From NCBI RefSeq assembly GCF_002224125.1, contig NZ_NCSM01000011.1:396585-460584 (forward strand): a DNA stretch of 64,000 nt, given 5' to 3'. The notes under the pieces are model-generated. The model had not been told where the DNA came from and ran no database searches. It saw only the letters and a list, made by a program, of their open reading frames with translations. The translations under genes were made by a program, and so were the position numbers. This document shows, piece after piece, positions 56,463 to 64,000 of the stretch. How positions within the stretch are numbered: the stretch's first letter is position 1; every line of letters starts with the position of its first letter. Source of the stretch: Streptomyces sp. NBS 14/10 (GTDB lineage Bacteria > Actinomycetota > Actinomycetes > Streptomycetales > Streptomycetaceae).

Positions 56463-57427
56463 GTGCTGTCCTCTTCCACGGTTTTGGCGGTTTTGGCGGT
56501 TTCGGCGGTGGCGGTGCGATGGGTGCGTTCGATGGCCTGGCCCCAGTACGTTCCGGCGATCATGAGCACGGCGCCGAGGGAGGCCCACACGGTGAGCCGT
56601 TCGCCGCCGAAACTGATCCCGATCGCGACGGCCCAGATCGGTTCGGTGCCCAGCAGCAGGCTGGCCCGGCTGGCAGAGGTACGTTGCACGGCCCAGGTCT
56701 GGGCGAGGAAGGCGAACACGCTGCAGAACAGGGCGAGATAGATCAGCTGCGACCATGTGGTGGCGCTGCTGTGGGCAAGGTCGGGCATATGCATGAGGGC
56801 GGGCACCAGGAACAACGCCGAGCCGACGACGGTCTGCGCGGTCGTCAGGTGGAGCGGGTCCATGGGGTGGCGGGCGGTGAGCCGTCCGACGAGCGCTACG
56901 TGCCCGGCCCGTACCACCGCGGCGGCGAGCACCAGGGCGTCGCCGAGCCGTAGCGCGTGCAGTCCGCCGCTGGAGGTGAGCAGTCCGACGGCCAGCACGC
57001 ACAGACCGGCGGCGACGAAGAACGTCCAGGGCAGCCTGCGGCTGCTCGCGGTCCGATCCAGGAACGGCGTCAGCACAATGGTCAGGCTGATGATCAACCC
57101 GGCGTTCGCGGCGCTGGTGTACGCGACCCCGTAGGTCTCCAGTACCAGAATGGCTGCCTGCGTAACCCCCAGCAGCGACCCGGCTCGGACCTCCGCGCGG
57201 GTCCAGCGGCGCGCCCGGCGGCAGGAGGCGACCAAAGCTCCGCACGCGAGCGCGGAGATCGCGTACCGGGCGAACAGCACGGTGGTAACCGGGAGCGCGC
57301 CGGTGGCCGTCTTGGCCGCCAGGTAGCTGGAACCCCAGACCAGCGCGATCAGGAACAGCACTACATCGGTACGACGTGCAACGGGCATATGCCCACGCTG
57401 CACCATCATGATGTTGAAGACAATCAC
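56432..57427 (-). CDS. EamA-family (DMT) transporter
   Basis: 331 residues with ten hydrophobic segments and two EamA repeats (LVWGSSYLAAKTATG in the first; LLGTEPIWAVAIGISFGGERLT in the second). Members export amino acids or metabolites. It is divergent from a LysR gene with a 41-bp gap that contains a 20-bp inverted repeat touching this start codon. The C-terminal tail has a short Ala-Thr-Lys repeat (ATAETAKTAKT). Confidence 0.9.
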   Translation of the reverse strand: MIVFNIMMVQRGHMPVARRTDVVLFLIALVWGSSYLAAKTATGALPVTTVLFARYAISALACGALVASCRRARRWTRAEVRAGSLLGVTQAAILVLETYGVAYTSAANAGLIISLTIVLTPFLDRTASSRRLPWTFFVAAGLCVLAVGLLTSSGGLHALRLGDALVLAAAVVRAGHVALVGRLTARHPMDPLHLTTAQTVVGSALFLVPALMHMPDLAHSSATTWSQLIYLALFCSVFAFLAQTWAVQRTSASRASLLLGTEPIWAVAIGISFGGERLTVWASLGAVLMIAGTYWGQAIERTHRTATAETAKTAKTVEEDSTCPTPTPTSV

Positions 57428-57447
57428 CAGCTTCTAAAGCAAAGCTG
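57428..57447. promoter_or_regulatory. LysR operator candidate (CAGCTT-N8-AAGCTG)
   Basis: A 20-bp inverted repeat with perfect 6-bp arms occupies half of the 41-bp gap between the EamA and LysR start codons. Its position next to the EamA start means that binding would affect both divergent promoters. Confidence 0.65.
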
Positions 57448-57468
57448 TAGCAGCCCTACACTGTCGGC

Positions 57469-58392
57469 ATGGATGAGCGGCAACTTCAGATCCTGCGGGA
57501 ACTTGGAGAGCTGGGCAGTGTCAGTGCGGTCGCCAAGGCACTGCATGTGACGCCTTCCGCCATCTCCCAGCAGTTGCGCCTGTTGCAGCGCTCGATCCCC
57601 GTCCCGCTCACCGAGCGCGCCGGGCGCCGGGTGGTGCTGACCGAAGCCGGGCAAGCCCTGGCCCGCGCGGCCATCGAGGTGGAGACGGCCCTGGCCCGGG
57701 CGCGACACACCATCGCCGACTTCGCCGAACAGCCCGACGGCGACGTCTCGCTGGCGGCGTTCCACAGCGCGGCCTCCGTGTTCTTCCCCCTGCTGCTGCG
57801 CAGCCTCGCCGGGCCGGGGCACCCACGACTGGCTCTCGCCGACGAAGATGTCGCCCAGGACCGCTTCCCCGCCCTCACCCGTGAGTACGACCTCGTTCTC
57901 GCCCACCGCCTCGACCACGGCCCGCCCTGGCCACGCACCGTCACCGCCGGCACCCTGCTGCGAGAGCCGCTCGATGTCGCCCTGCCGGCCGGCCACCCGC
58001 TGGCCTCCAAGTCGCTGCTCATGCCACATGACGTGGCCGACCAGCCCTGGATCACCGTCCACGACGGCTTCCCACTCATGTCCACCATCGAAGCCATCGC
58101 CAGTGTCGCCAACCGCCGCCTCGACATCGCCCACCGCATCAACGAATTCGCCGTGGTCGCCGAGGCCGTAGCGGCCGGCGGCGGCCTGGCGCTGATGCCA
58201 CGCTGGACAGCCCGCGAGCACCCGAACCTCGTCCTGCGGCCGCTGGGCGCAGTCCACGCCCGACGCCACATCGACGTCCTCCACCGACCGGAACGCACCG
58301 CACGACGGGCCGTACGAACCGTCCTCGCCGAGTTGCACCGCGCCGCCGCAGAGATCCAAAGCCAGGACACCCACGCGTCTGAGCGCGCTTGA
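57469..58392 (+). CDS. LysR-family transcriptional regulator
   Basis: 307 residues: HTH at 1-62 (SVSAVAKALHVTPSAISQQLRLLQRS) and an effector domain at 90-290. Close to the group that controls EamA-type exporters in Streptomyces. Probably regulates the divergent EamA gene through the inverted repeat at 57428-57447. Confidence 0.92.
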   Translation: MDERQLQILRELGELGSVSAVAKALHVTPSAISQQLRLLQRSIPVPLTERAGRRVVLTEAGQALARAAIEVETALARARHTIADFAEQPDGDVSLAAFHSAASVFFPLLLRSLAGPGHPRLALADEDVAQDRFPALTREYDLVLAHRLDHGPPWPRTVTAGTLLREPLDVALPAGHPLASKSLLMPHDVADQPWITVHDGFPLMSTIEAIASVANRRLDIAHRINEFAVVAEAVAAGGGLALMPRWTAREHPNLVLRPLGAVHARRHIDVLHRPERTARRAVRTVLAELHRAAAEIQSQDTHASERA

Positions 58393-58444
58393 CCGTGGCG
58401 GCGGCCAGAAAGACACAGCGTGCGGGGAGCGCACCTGGAACGAG

Positions 58445-58463
58445 CGTCAATTACAAGTTGACG
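58445..58463. promoter_or_regulatory. Operator candidate 1, CGTCAA-N7-TTGACG
   Basis: 19-bp inverted repeat with perfect 6-bp arms. Its reverse complement is nearly the same as the second site at 58473-58491; the two start 28 bp apart. Both lie directly upstream of the Clp-N/HTH gene. Confidence 0.75.
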
Positions 58464-58472
58464 CCGACCCAT

Positions 58473-58491
58473 CGTCAACTTACGATTGACG
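58473..58491. promoter_or_regulatory. Operator candidate 2, CGTCAA-N7-TTGACG
   Basis: Second 19-bp site, ending one base before the ATG at 58493, so there is no room for a normal ribosome site. Occupation would block transcription start or translation of a leaderless message. Both suggest autoregulation by the HTH domain of the gene product. Confidence 0.75.
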
Positions 58492-58492
58492 C

Positions 58493-59197
58493 ATGAGCCC
58501 ACTCGACATCAGCCTCGCTGACCTGATCGCCCGTCTCGATGAGGAACTTTTCGACGCCGACGAACTGGCCCGCATCAGTGAGGCGCGACTTCGTGCCCAG
58601 ACCCTGTCCGACCTCGGTGACCAGCTCATCGACCACTACGTCAGCAAGGCCAAGCGGACCGGCGCCTCGTGGACCGAGATCGGCGACGCCATCGGGGTGT
58701 CCAAACAGGCCGCCCAGCAACGCCACAAGCCCGCCGCATTTGACCGGTTCACCAACCTGAACCGGCACAGCATCGTGCTGGCACAGGAGGCCGCCCGAAC
58801 CCACAAGCACGACTTCATCGGCACCGAACACATCCTGCTCGGCCTGCTCGGCGAACCGCAGGGCCTGGCGTACGAGGTGCTGATGGCGAAAACCGAGTCG
58901 GAGCAACGCATCCGCGGCGCGATCGCGGAAGCGATGCCGCCGGCCGGACAGAAGGCGCTGCGAGGTCATATCCCGTTCCGGCCGGAGTGCAAGGAGGCCA
59001 TCGAGCAGGCACACCGCGCGTCGGCCGATCTCGGCCACGACTGGGTCGGCACGGAGCACACGCTGCTGGGCCTGATCCGCGCCGAGGAGAGCCCCGCCGC
59101 GCAGATCCTGCGCAACCTCGGCTTCACGTCAGACGAGTTGCACGAGACGGTCAAGACCGAGATCGCCAAACGACTCGCCGTGCGCGACAAGGAGTAA
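58493..59197 (+). CDS. Clp N-terminal-domain protein fused to a helix-turn-helix
   Basis: 234 residues. Residues about 30-80 contain a predicted HTH (SWTEIGDAIGVSKQAAQQR). Residues about 90-155 and 165-230 are the two Clp-N repeats (HDFIGTEHILLGLL and HDWVGTEHTLLGLI). There are no AAA+ domains, so this is not a chaperone. The likely role is a regulator that uses Clp-N repeats to sense substrate or adaptor proteins and the HTH to bind DNA. The twin inverted repeats at the start codon are the obvious target. Confidence 0.85.
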   Translation: MSPLDISLADLIARLDEELFDADELARISEARLRAQTLSDLGDQLIDHYVSKAKRTGASWTEIGDAIGVSKQAAQQRHKPAAFDRFTNLNRHSIVLAQEAARTHKHDFIGTEHILLGLLGEPQGLAYEVLMAKTESEQRIRGAIAEAMPPAGQKALRGHIPFRPECKEAIEQAHRASADLGHDWVGTEHTLLGLIRAEESPAAQILRNLGFTSDELHETVKTEIAKRLAVRDKE

Positions 59198-59286
59198 CGA
59201 AACGAGCCGCCGCCGCGCAGGACCGAACCGATATCCCGCCGCAGGTCAGGCAGCGCGCCTGCTCGCCCGTGATCAGCTCTGTTCGG

Positions 59287-59973
59287 TCAGGCGATGGGGT
59301 CGCCGACGGCCCCGCCGGTGGCCATACGGATTGCGTGGGCGAAGCGCACGGCAGCGGCCTTCACCTCGGTCAGTTCCGTGGAGTCGGCGCCGGTTCCGAC
59401 ACCGGCGCCGGCGAGGAAGGCGACGCCGATCTGCTCGTCCAGCACCCGCACCACCGCGGCGGTGGCCGCGGCGTGCAGCCGCACCTCCAGATCACCTGCC
59501 GGGCGCCCCAGCCGGTCACCGATGATCACGCGCATCTGCTGTTCGGTCTGATCGCAGGCCATCAGCCAGGCCGTGCGCAGCGCCGGTTCGGTGTCGGCGA
59601 GCCGGATCATCTTCATCGCCAGCATTTCATCGGCCAGATCGACCGGCCGCGTCTCGTACTGGAGCCGGACCAGTTCCCCCGCCAGGTGGTCTTCGAGGGA
59701 CCTGTCCTTCGGCCAGCTGTGCAGCACGCTCATCAAGGTGACGACGCCCTGCATGACGATCGGCTCAGCGCATGCTTCCTTGCTGCGGAAGTGACGCCAG
59801 ATGGTGCGCGTGGACAGCCCCACCGCATCGGCGATCTGGTCGCCGCTGGTCGCGGCCACGCCCTGCTTCCAGAACAGGCGTGCCGCCTCCCGGGAGATCT
59901 CCAGCCGCAGCCGCGTACGCCGCCGCTCGCTCATCCCTCCCACAGGGCGATTCTCCGTCGCCATAACATTCAT
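59287..59973 (-). CDS. TetR-family transcriptional regulator
   Basis: 228 residues from ATG 59973, preceded by an AGGAGAAGG stretch. N-terminal HTH (RLEISREAARLFWKQGVAATSGDQIADAVGLSTRTIWRHFRSKEA), then a helical ligand domain. It lies 81 bp downstream of a lipoprotein gene on the same strand. No clear palindrome is seen nearby, so its target is unknown. Confidence 0.9.
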   Translation of the reverse strand: MNVMATENRPVGGMSERRRTRLRLEISREAARLFWKQGVAATSGDQIADAVGLSTRTIWRHFRSKEACAEPIVMQGVVTLMSVLHSWPKDRSLEDHLAGELVRLQYETRPVDLADEMLAMKMIRLADTEPALRTAWLMACDQTEQQMRVIIGDRLGRPAGDLEVRLHAAATAAVVRVLDEQIGVAFLAGAGVGTGADSTELTEVKAAAVRFAHAIRMATGGAVGDPIA

Positions 59974-60054
59974 CAACCCTTCTCCTTCTCCGTCCACAAG
60001 CGGCATGACGTCGCCAAGTGAGCCGATGCGCGGCGGTGCGCGGCGGCGGTGGTG

Positions 60055-60684
60055 TTACCAGCTGAGGGCGTTGTCCATCGACTGCTGCCAGTACGTGACG
60101 CCCAGGGAGTCATCCACGTAGACGCCCTCGGCGGGCAGAGACGGGTGAGCGACCCAGGAGGTGTTCTCCCCGGCGCGGTCCTGGAAGGTGATGGCGAGGG
60201 ACTTCACGGTGTGGCCGTTCGTGCCACTGCCGTCGGTGGCCGACAGGTTCACGGCCGCGTAGCCGGACTCGTCCGGCGCGAGCGTGACGACGGCCTGCGG
60301 CTTGGAGTCCTCGTTGACCCGCGGCACCGACTGGGCCTCGCCGAAGCGGGCAGCCGGGTAGCCGTAGAGGTCGCAGGGGGCGCTGCCGGTGTTGGTGACC
60401 GTGAGCAGCATGTGGTTCACCGGGCGATTCACCGGGGACGCAACCGTCTTGATGCTGGAACTCTTGCAGGCGACGACCTTGTTGCCACTCGCGCCGGCAC
60501 CGCCGGGCTTCGCACCCTTACCGGAGGATGAGCCGGACAAGGAGCCGGTCGAGGAGCCACCTGCCGACGGGCCCTCGTCGGACTCACCCGATCCGTCGCC
60601 GCACGCGGTCAGGGAGAGAGCGGCGATCGCGACGGCCGCGGTGGCGGTCAGCAGGCGGGTACGGGTGTCCCGGACACTGGACAT
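60055..60684 (-). CDS. DUF4232-family secreted lipoprotein
   Basis: 209 residues: lipoprotein signal with lipobox LTAC (Cys at 28), a Ser/Gly-rich linker (30-70), then a DUF4232 domain (about 72-209) with its NTGSAPCDLYGYP motif and paired cysteines. Cell-surface anchored; function of the family unknown. The 230 bp between its start and the permease remnant (60685-60914) hold nothing that I recognise. Confidence 0.85.
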   Translation of the reverse strand: MSSVRDTRTRLLTATAAVAIAALSLTACGDGSGESDEGPSAGGSSTGSLSGSSSGKGAKPGGAGASGNKVVACKSSSIKTVASPVNRPVNHMLLTVTNTGSAPCDLYGYPAARFGEAQSVPRVNEDSKPQAVVTLAPDESGYAAVNLSATDGSGTNGHTVKSLAITFQDRAGENTSWVAHPSLPAEGVYVDDSLGVTYWQQSMDNALSW

Positions 60685-60914
60685 GTGGGTGGTGGGCCCT
60701 TCCGTGGTGCATGGGGGGTGCTGGATGACCGGAGTCTGTTCGGTGATCCATCCCAGCCGCTACGAAGGACCGGCAATTGGATACGCTGGGACGGAAAGCG
60801 GGCCTTGACCAGCAGCGATCCAGGCAGCCTGGAATGCGGGAATGGGACGCGCCGGGCCACGTGGGACGTGGCGAGGAACGGTGTCAGGGTCGATTGAGCT
60901 GGTCGTGGAGCGGA

Positions 60915-61915
60915 TTACGCGGTGCTCAGCGCCTCGGTAGGTGCCAGGCGGGCGGCACGTACGGAGGGGTACACCCCAGCCAGGACGCCGATGGCTGTCG
61001 CCCCGCCCGTGCCCATGGCGATGGCGGTCAGCGGGATCACCGGCGGCCAGCCCTGATACGTCACGTAGGCGACCGTGGCCAGAGCGCCCATGACTGTTCC
61101 TGCCACACCGCCGAGCAACGAGAGCACCACGGATTCGGTCATGAACTGGCCTCGAATCTGCCTGCGGTTGGCTCCCAGCGCACGCCTGAGACCGATCTCG
61201 CTGCGCCGTTCGAGGACGGAGATGTACATGGTGTTGGCGACTCCGATGCCGCCAACCAGCAGTGCCACCCCCGACAGCCCCAGGAAGAGAGCCGAGAACG
61301 TGCTGTCCGCCGCACGCTTGGCGGCCAAAGCATCGGATGGCCGACTGACCTGTACCAGCCCGGGGAGCTGCGGGTACACGGTGGCGGGGAGGACGTCGGC
61401 CACGGCCTCCATGGCGTCTTCATCGGCCCGCACATAGACGACGGTGGGGTGTCCGTCGAAGGCCAGCTCCTGTTTCGCCGTCTGCCAGCCCACCAGTACG
61501 GAGCGGTCGAGGTCCTCGGCAAGTGGTACCGGGTCGAGGATGCCGATGACGCTGAACCACGTCTGATCGATGATGACCTGCGGGGCCTGCTGACCCGGAA
61601 CGATACGGGGAATACCGAGCCGGGCGGCGGCCTGGTGGCCGAGCACGACAGTGGGCAGCCGGTCAGTGGACAGGCTCAGGAAGCGGCCCGATCTCACCCG
61701 GCCGTTCACGGTGGGAAGCAGGTCGTTCCGGCTGGCGAGAACGCTGAGCCCGAGTCCGTCATTGGGGTCTGTCCGGTCGGAGCGCCGGACGATCGCATGT
61801 GTGTTGGCGACGGCGCTCGTGCGGCTCACCGGGCCGATCCTGGCAGCCATCTTCGCGGCTTCCGGTGGCAGCAGCACAGGGGGCTTCTGGTTGGGCTGTG
61901 GCTGGGCCCATAGCA
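60915..61915 (-). pseudogene. 5'-truncated MacB/FtsX-type ABC transporter permease
   Basis: From about 61915 the frame matches MacB-type permeases: the end of the extracytoplasmic domain (LPPEAAKMAARIGPV, TVNGRVRSGRF), then three C-terminal membrane helices with GIGVANTMYISVLERRSEIGLRRALGA and the final ARLAPTEALSTA. The first TM and roughly 50-80 N-terminal residues are missing. The frame remains open upstream to 62195, but that part is antisense to the kinase gene and shows no family likeness. No ATPase gene follows. Confidence 0.75.
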
Positions 61916-62093
61916 GGACAGCCATCCCCTGGCGGACTCGGCTGCCGGCCAGAACCGTCCCTTCCAGCCTCCGCACAAGGCGACCGCGGTCGTCGACCCG
62001 CTGGCCGTCGACCCTCTGGCTGCCGACCCGGAGCTGAGCAAGGCTACGGCCACGGATGGCGGCTCGGGGACGGAGCGGATCGACCCCCGGGCC

Positions 62094-63527
62094 GTGGGCC
62101 CGTTCAGGCTGTCCGAGGAGGACAGTGAACGGCTGAAGGTCATCGCTAACCGGGTGGTCATCTGCTTGCGCTCGTTCGACGGCGTCCAAGCCCACGTTCA
62201 GACGATGCCCAGTGGGCGGCCGAGAGTGGTGGTGCCGACCCCGGGCGGTGTGCCCGCCCTCGGTGACCAGCGCTGCCCCACCAGCGTGCTCGCCGATCCG
62301 ACACCGCAGGAAGCCAAAGCCCTGGCGTCGCTCACCACGCTCGTCAGCTCATGCCTCACCCGCCGGCAAACGGACGGTGTGACCCTGGCCCTCGACGGCA
62401 GCTGGGATCCACGAACCCGCCACGCGCCCCTGGCCGCGACAGTCTCCTCATGCCTGACGACAAGCCGCAGTCAGCAACTGGCGCCGTACGTCGCACCCGC
62501 CGCCCTGATGTACGTCGGCAGCCCCGGACGTACGGCAACGACATTCTTCGACCTCTCCCCCGCGAACAGGCTCCGCATCACCGGCTGGTCCGCGGCCGTG
62601 CTCGTGATGACCGTGGCCGTGACCACCTTGGCGGGCATCCGCCTGGTGAAGCCGCTCAGAGCACTCACCGACGCGGCCAAGCGCATGGAAGTCGGCGAGT
62701 TGTCCACACGTGTGCCGGTACGGGGCGGCGATGAGATCGCGAGGCTGTCGACCGCCTTCAACGCGATGTCGCAACGCCGCGAACAACTGGAAGGAGTACG
62801 CCGGGACATGACCAACGACATCGCACATGAGCTGCGCACCCCGGTGAGCAACATCCGGGGCTGGCTCGAGGCGGTCGAGGACGGCATCGCACGTCCCGAC
62901 CCCGATCTGGTGACCTCCCTGCTGGGGCAGTCGCGCCAACTGCAGCACATCATCGACGACCTCCGGGATCTATCGGCGGCCGAGGCCGGCGAGCTTCGTC
63001 TGGCTCCGGAGCCCGTACAGGTCTCCGAACTGCTGTCGGCCACCGCCATGGCCAACCAGGCCACCGCCGCGGCAGCAGGTGTCACCGTCACCGTGGCGGC
63101 CACCCCCACCGTGGCGGACAGCGAAGCCATCCTGGTCATGGCTGATCCCGTACGGGCCCGGCAGATGGTGGGCAACCTCGTGTCGAACGCCATTCGCCAC
63201 ACACCTGCGGGAGGATCCGTCACCCTGAGCGCCCGTGCCGATCCCGAGACCGTTGAGATCGACGTGGCGGACACCGGAACCGGGATCTCAGCCGATGAGT
63301 TGCCGCATGTCTTCGACCGGTTCTGGCGCGCGGAGAAGTCCCGCGGCAGGCAGAGCGGCGGAAGCGGCCTCGGGCTGGCCATCGTGCGCCGCCTGACCGA
63401 AGCGCACGAGGGAACCGTCACCGCGGTCAGCACTCCGAACGTCGGATCAACCTTCACGCTCCGCCTGCCGCGCCACTCAAGCGCCACAGAACCCGGACCG
63501 CGAGACCTCGGCCACGATCTGCCATGA
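62094..63527 (+). pseudogene. 5'-truncated HAMP/HisKA sensor histidine kinase
   Basis: Residues counted from GTG 62094: end of an extracytoplasmic sensor region (1-155), TM2 (165-185, ITGWSAAVLVMTVAVTTLAG), HAMP (185-235), phosphoacceptor His at about 245 in DIAHELRTP, and HATPase motifs (NLVSNAIRH, DTGTGI, GGSGLGLAIV). The first membrane helix and the start are absent: the frame is open back to a stop at 61911 but has no membrane segment or ribosome site. No response regulator accompanies it. A cytoplasmically mis-placed product could still be made, so loss of function is probable but not certain. Confidence 0.7.
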
Positions 63528-63553
63528 CCAGCCATGACGAGTCATGGCCAGCG

Positions 63554-64000
63554 TTACGGCCGGGGCTTGTTCGCGGGCTTGTCCGCGAAGACCCACCGGT
63601 TGCCCGCCAGCGCGTCGCCCGGCTCGGGCAGCGGGCCGCGTCCGTGCCGGCGGGTGAAGTCGAAGGGTGTGTGGACCGATGTGGACCAGCCCTTGCCCGC
63701 CAGATCACCTGCGGAGTCGGGCCGCGGCTCGCCATCGAACAGGTTGAGCAGATCGATGCCGATCTGGTGTTTCGTCGAGGTGTAGAGCGGGCTGTCGCTG
63801 AACTCCAGTAAGTCCTTCTCGAGCTTGGCCTCGTACGCCAGGGCGCTTCCCCCCGTGCTCAACCGGTCCACCGTGTCGATGAGGTACGTCTCGGCGGCGC
63901 CTGGCAGGTAGAACAGCAACCCCTCGGCCAGCCAGACGCTCGGTGCGGCCGCGTCGAAGCCGGCGTCGGTCAGCGCTCCGACCCAGTCGGCGCGCAGATC
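63554..64000 (-). CDS. LCM/TIGR00027-type SAM-dependent methyltransferase (5' end outside window)
   Basis: The last 148 residues of a leucine carboxyl methyltransferase-like protein, reading from the right edge: DLRADWVGALTDAGFD, then PSVWLAEGLLFYLPGAAE, the hallmark of the class I SAM-dependent TIGR00027 family common in mycobacteria and Streptomyces. The SAM-binding motif lies beyond the window. Substrate unknown. The stop lies 26 bp after the kinase remnant. Confidence 0.85.
   Translation of the reverse strand, partial: DLRADWVGALTDAGFDAAAPSVWLAEGLLFYLPGAAETYLIDTVDRLSTGGSALAYEAKLEKDLLEFSDSPLYTSTKHQIGIDLLNLFDGEPRPDSAGDLAGKGWSTSVHTPFDFTRRHGRGPLPEPGDALAGNRWVFADKPANKPRP

Noticed and set aside
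61915..62195. Upstream extension of the permease frame
   Set aside because: It is antisense to the kinase sensor region, has no membrane helix and bears no likeness to MacB N-termini.

Overview
The window is high-GC actinobacterial DNA. GTG starts are frequent, purine-rich ribosome sites precede most genes, and there are Tat-secreted multidomain enzymes, many LysR/TetR/AraC regulators and several two-component systems. All of this fits the chromosome of a Streptomyces or close relative, probably an accessory or arm-like region, because biosynthetic, secreted-hydrolase and decayed genes are mixed together. No rRNA, tRNA, transposase, phage gene or CRISPR array was recognised.

Layout. 1-3460: a sensor kinase running off the left edge, preceded in its operon by an MMPL transporter. 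3658-6804: a Tat-secreted protein with discoidin-type domains behind a perfect palindrome of LacI-operator type. 6964-30611: a non-ribosomal peptide (NRPS) cluster. It holds an O-methyltransferase, an AraC regulator, a two-module NRPS (C-A-T-C-A-T), a methyltransferase resembling 2-ketoarginine methyltransferases, a PLP aminotransferase, an arginine-dependent amidinotransferase, an MFS exporter coupled to a terminating NRPS (C-A-T-TE), a third NRPS (C-A-T-C plus a broken A domain) and an SDR. The precursor genes point to a guanidino amino acid. The code residues read as serine, an unassigned residue, an Asp/Asn-like residue and a basic (ornithine-like) residue. 30750-36664: a coupled secreted pair, a GH87-type alpha-1,3-glucanase and a PQQ-type sugar dehydrogenase with a carbohydrate-binding module.

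36877-43577: an unusual locus with two DksA/TraR zinc-finger proteins and a coupled MreB-like actin-fold protein on the minus strand, facing a NarL-type two-component system, a small secreted protein and a fused SecDF. Between the two halves lie two arrays of short direct repeats. 43711-44550: C-terminal remnants of a GntR regulator, a DctA-type dicarboxylate carrier and a malate/tartrate dehydrogenase, probably a dicarboxylate-use locus destroyed by deletion. 44847-47026: a LysR regulator divergent from a YeiH-type exporter, with two matching inverted repeats between them. 47116-48546: dihydrolipoyl dehydrogenase.

48622-56075: a LysR-centred redox set. One arm has ABM monooxygenase, a DinB remnant, SDR and CMD; the other has zinc alcohol dehydrogenase, flavin amine oxidase, DinB and MFS. 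The promoter regions of both arms carry an ATA-N9-TAT box. 55863-58392: a damaged YbaK-like deacylase, an EamA exporter and its divergent LysR. 58493-60684: a Clp-N/HTH protein with twin operators at its start codon, a TetR regulator and a DUF4232 lipoprotein. 60915-63527: an ABC permease and a sensor kinase, head to head and both missing their 5' ends, which looks like a deletion scar. 63554-64000: part of an LCM-type methyltransferase running off the right edge.

Most functional calls rest on recognisable motifs and full-length architecture. Peptide structure, operator assignments and the history of the decayed genes are inference.
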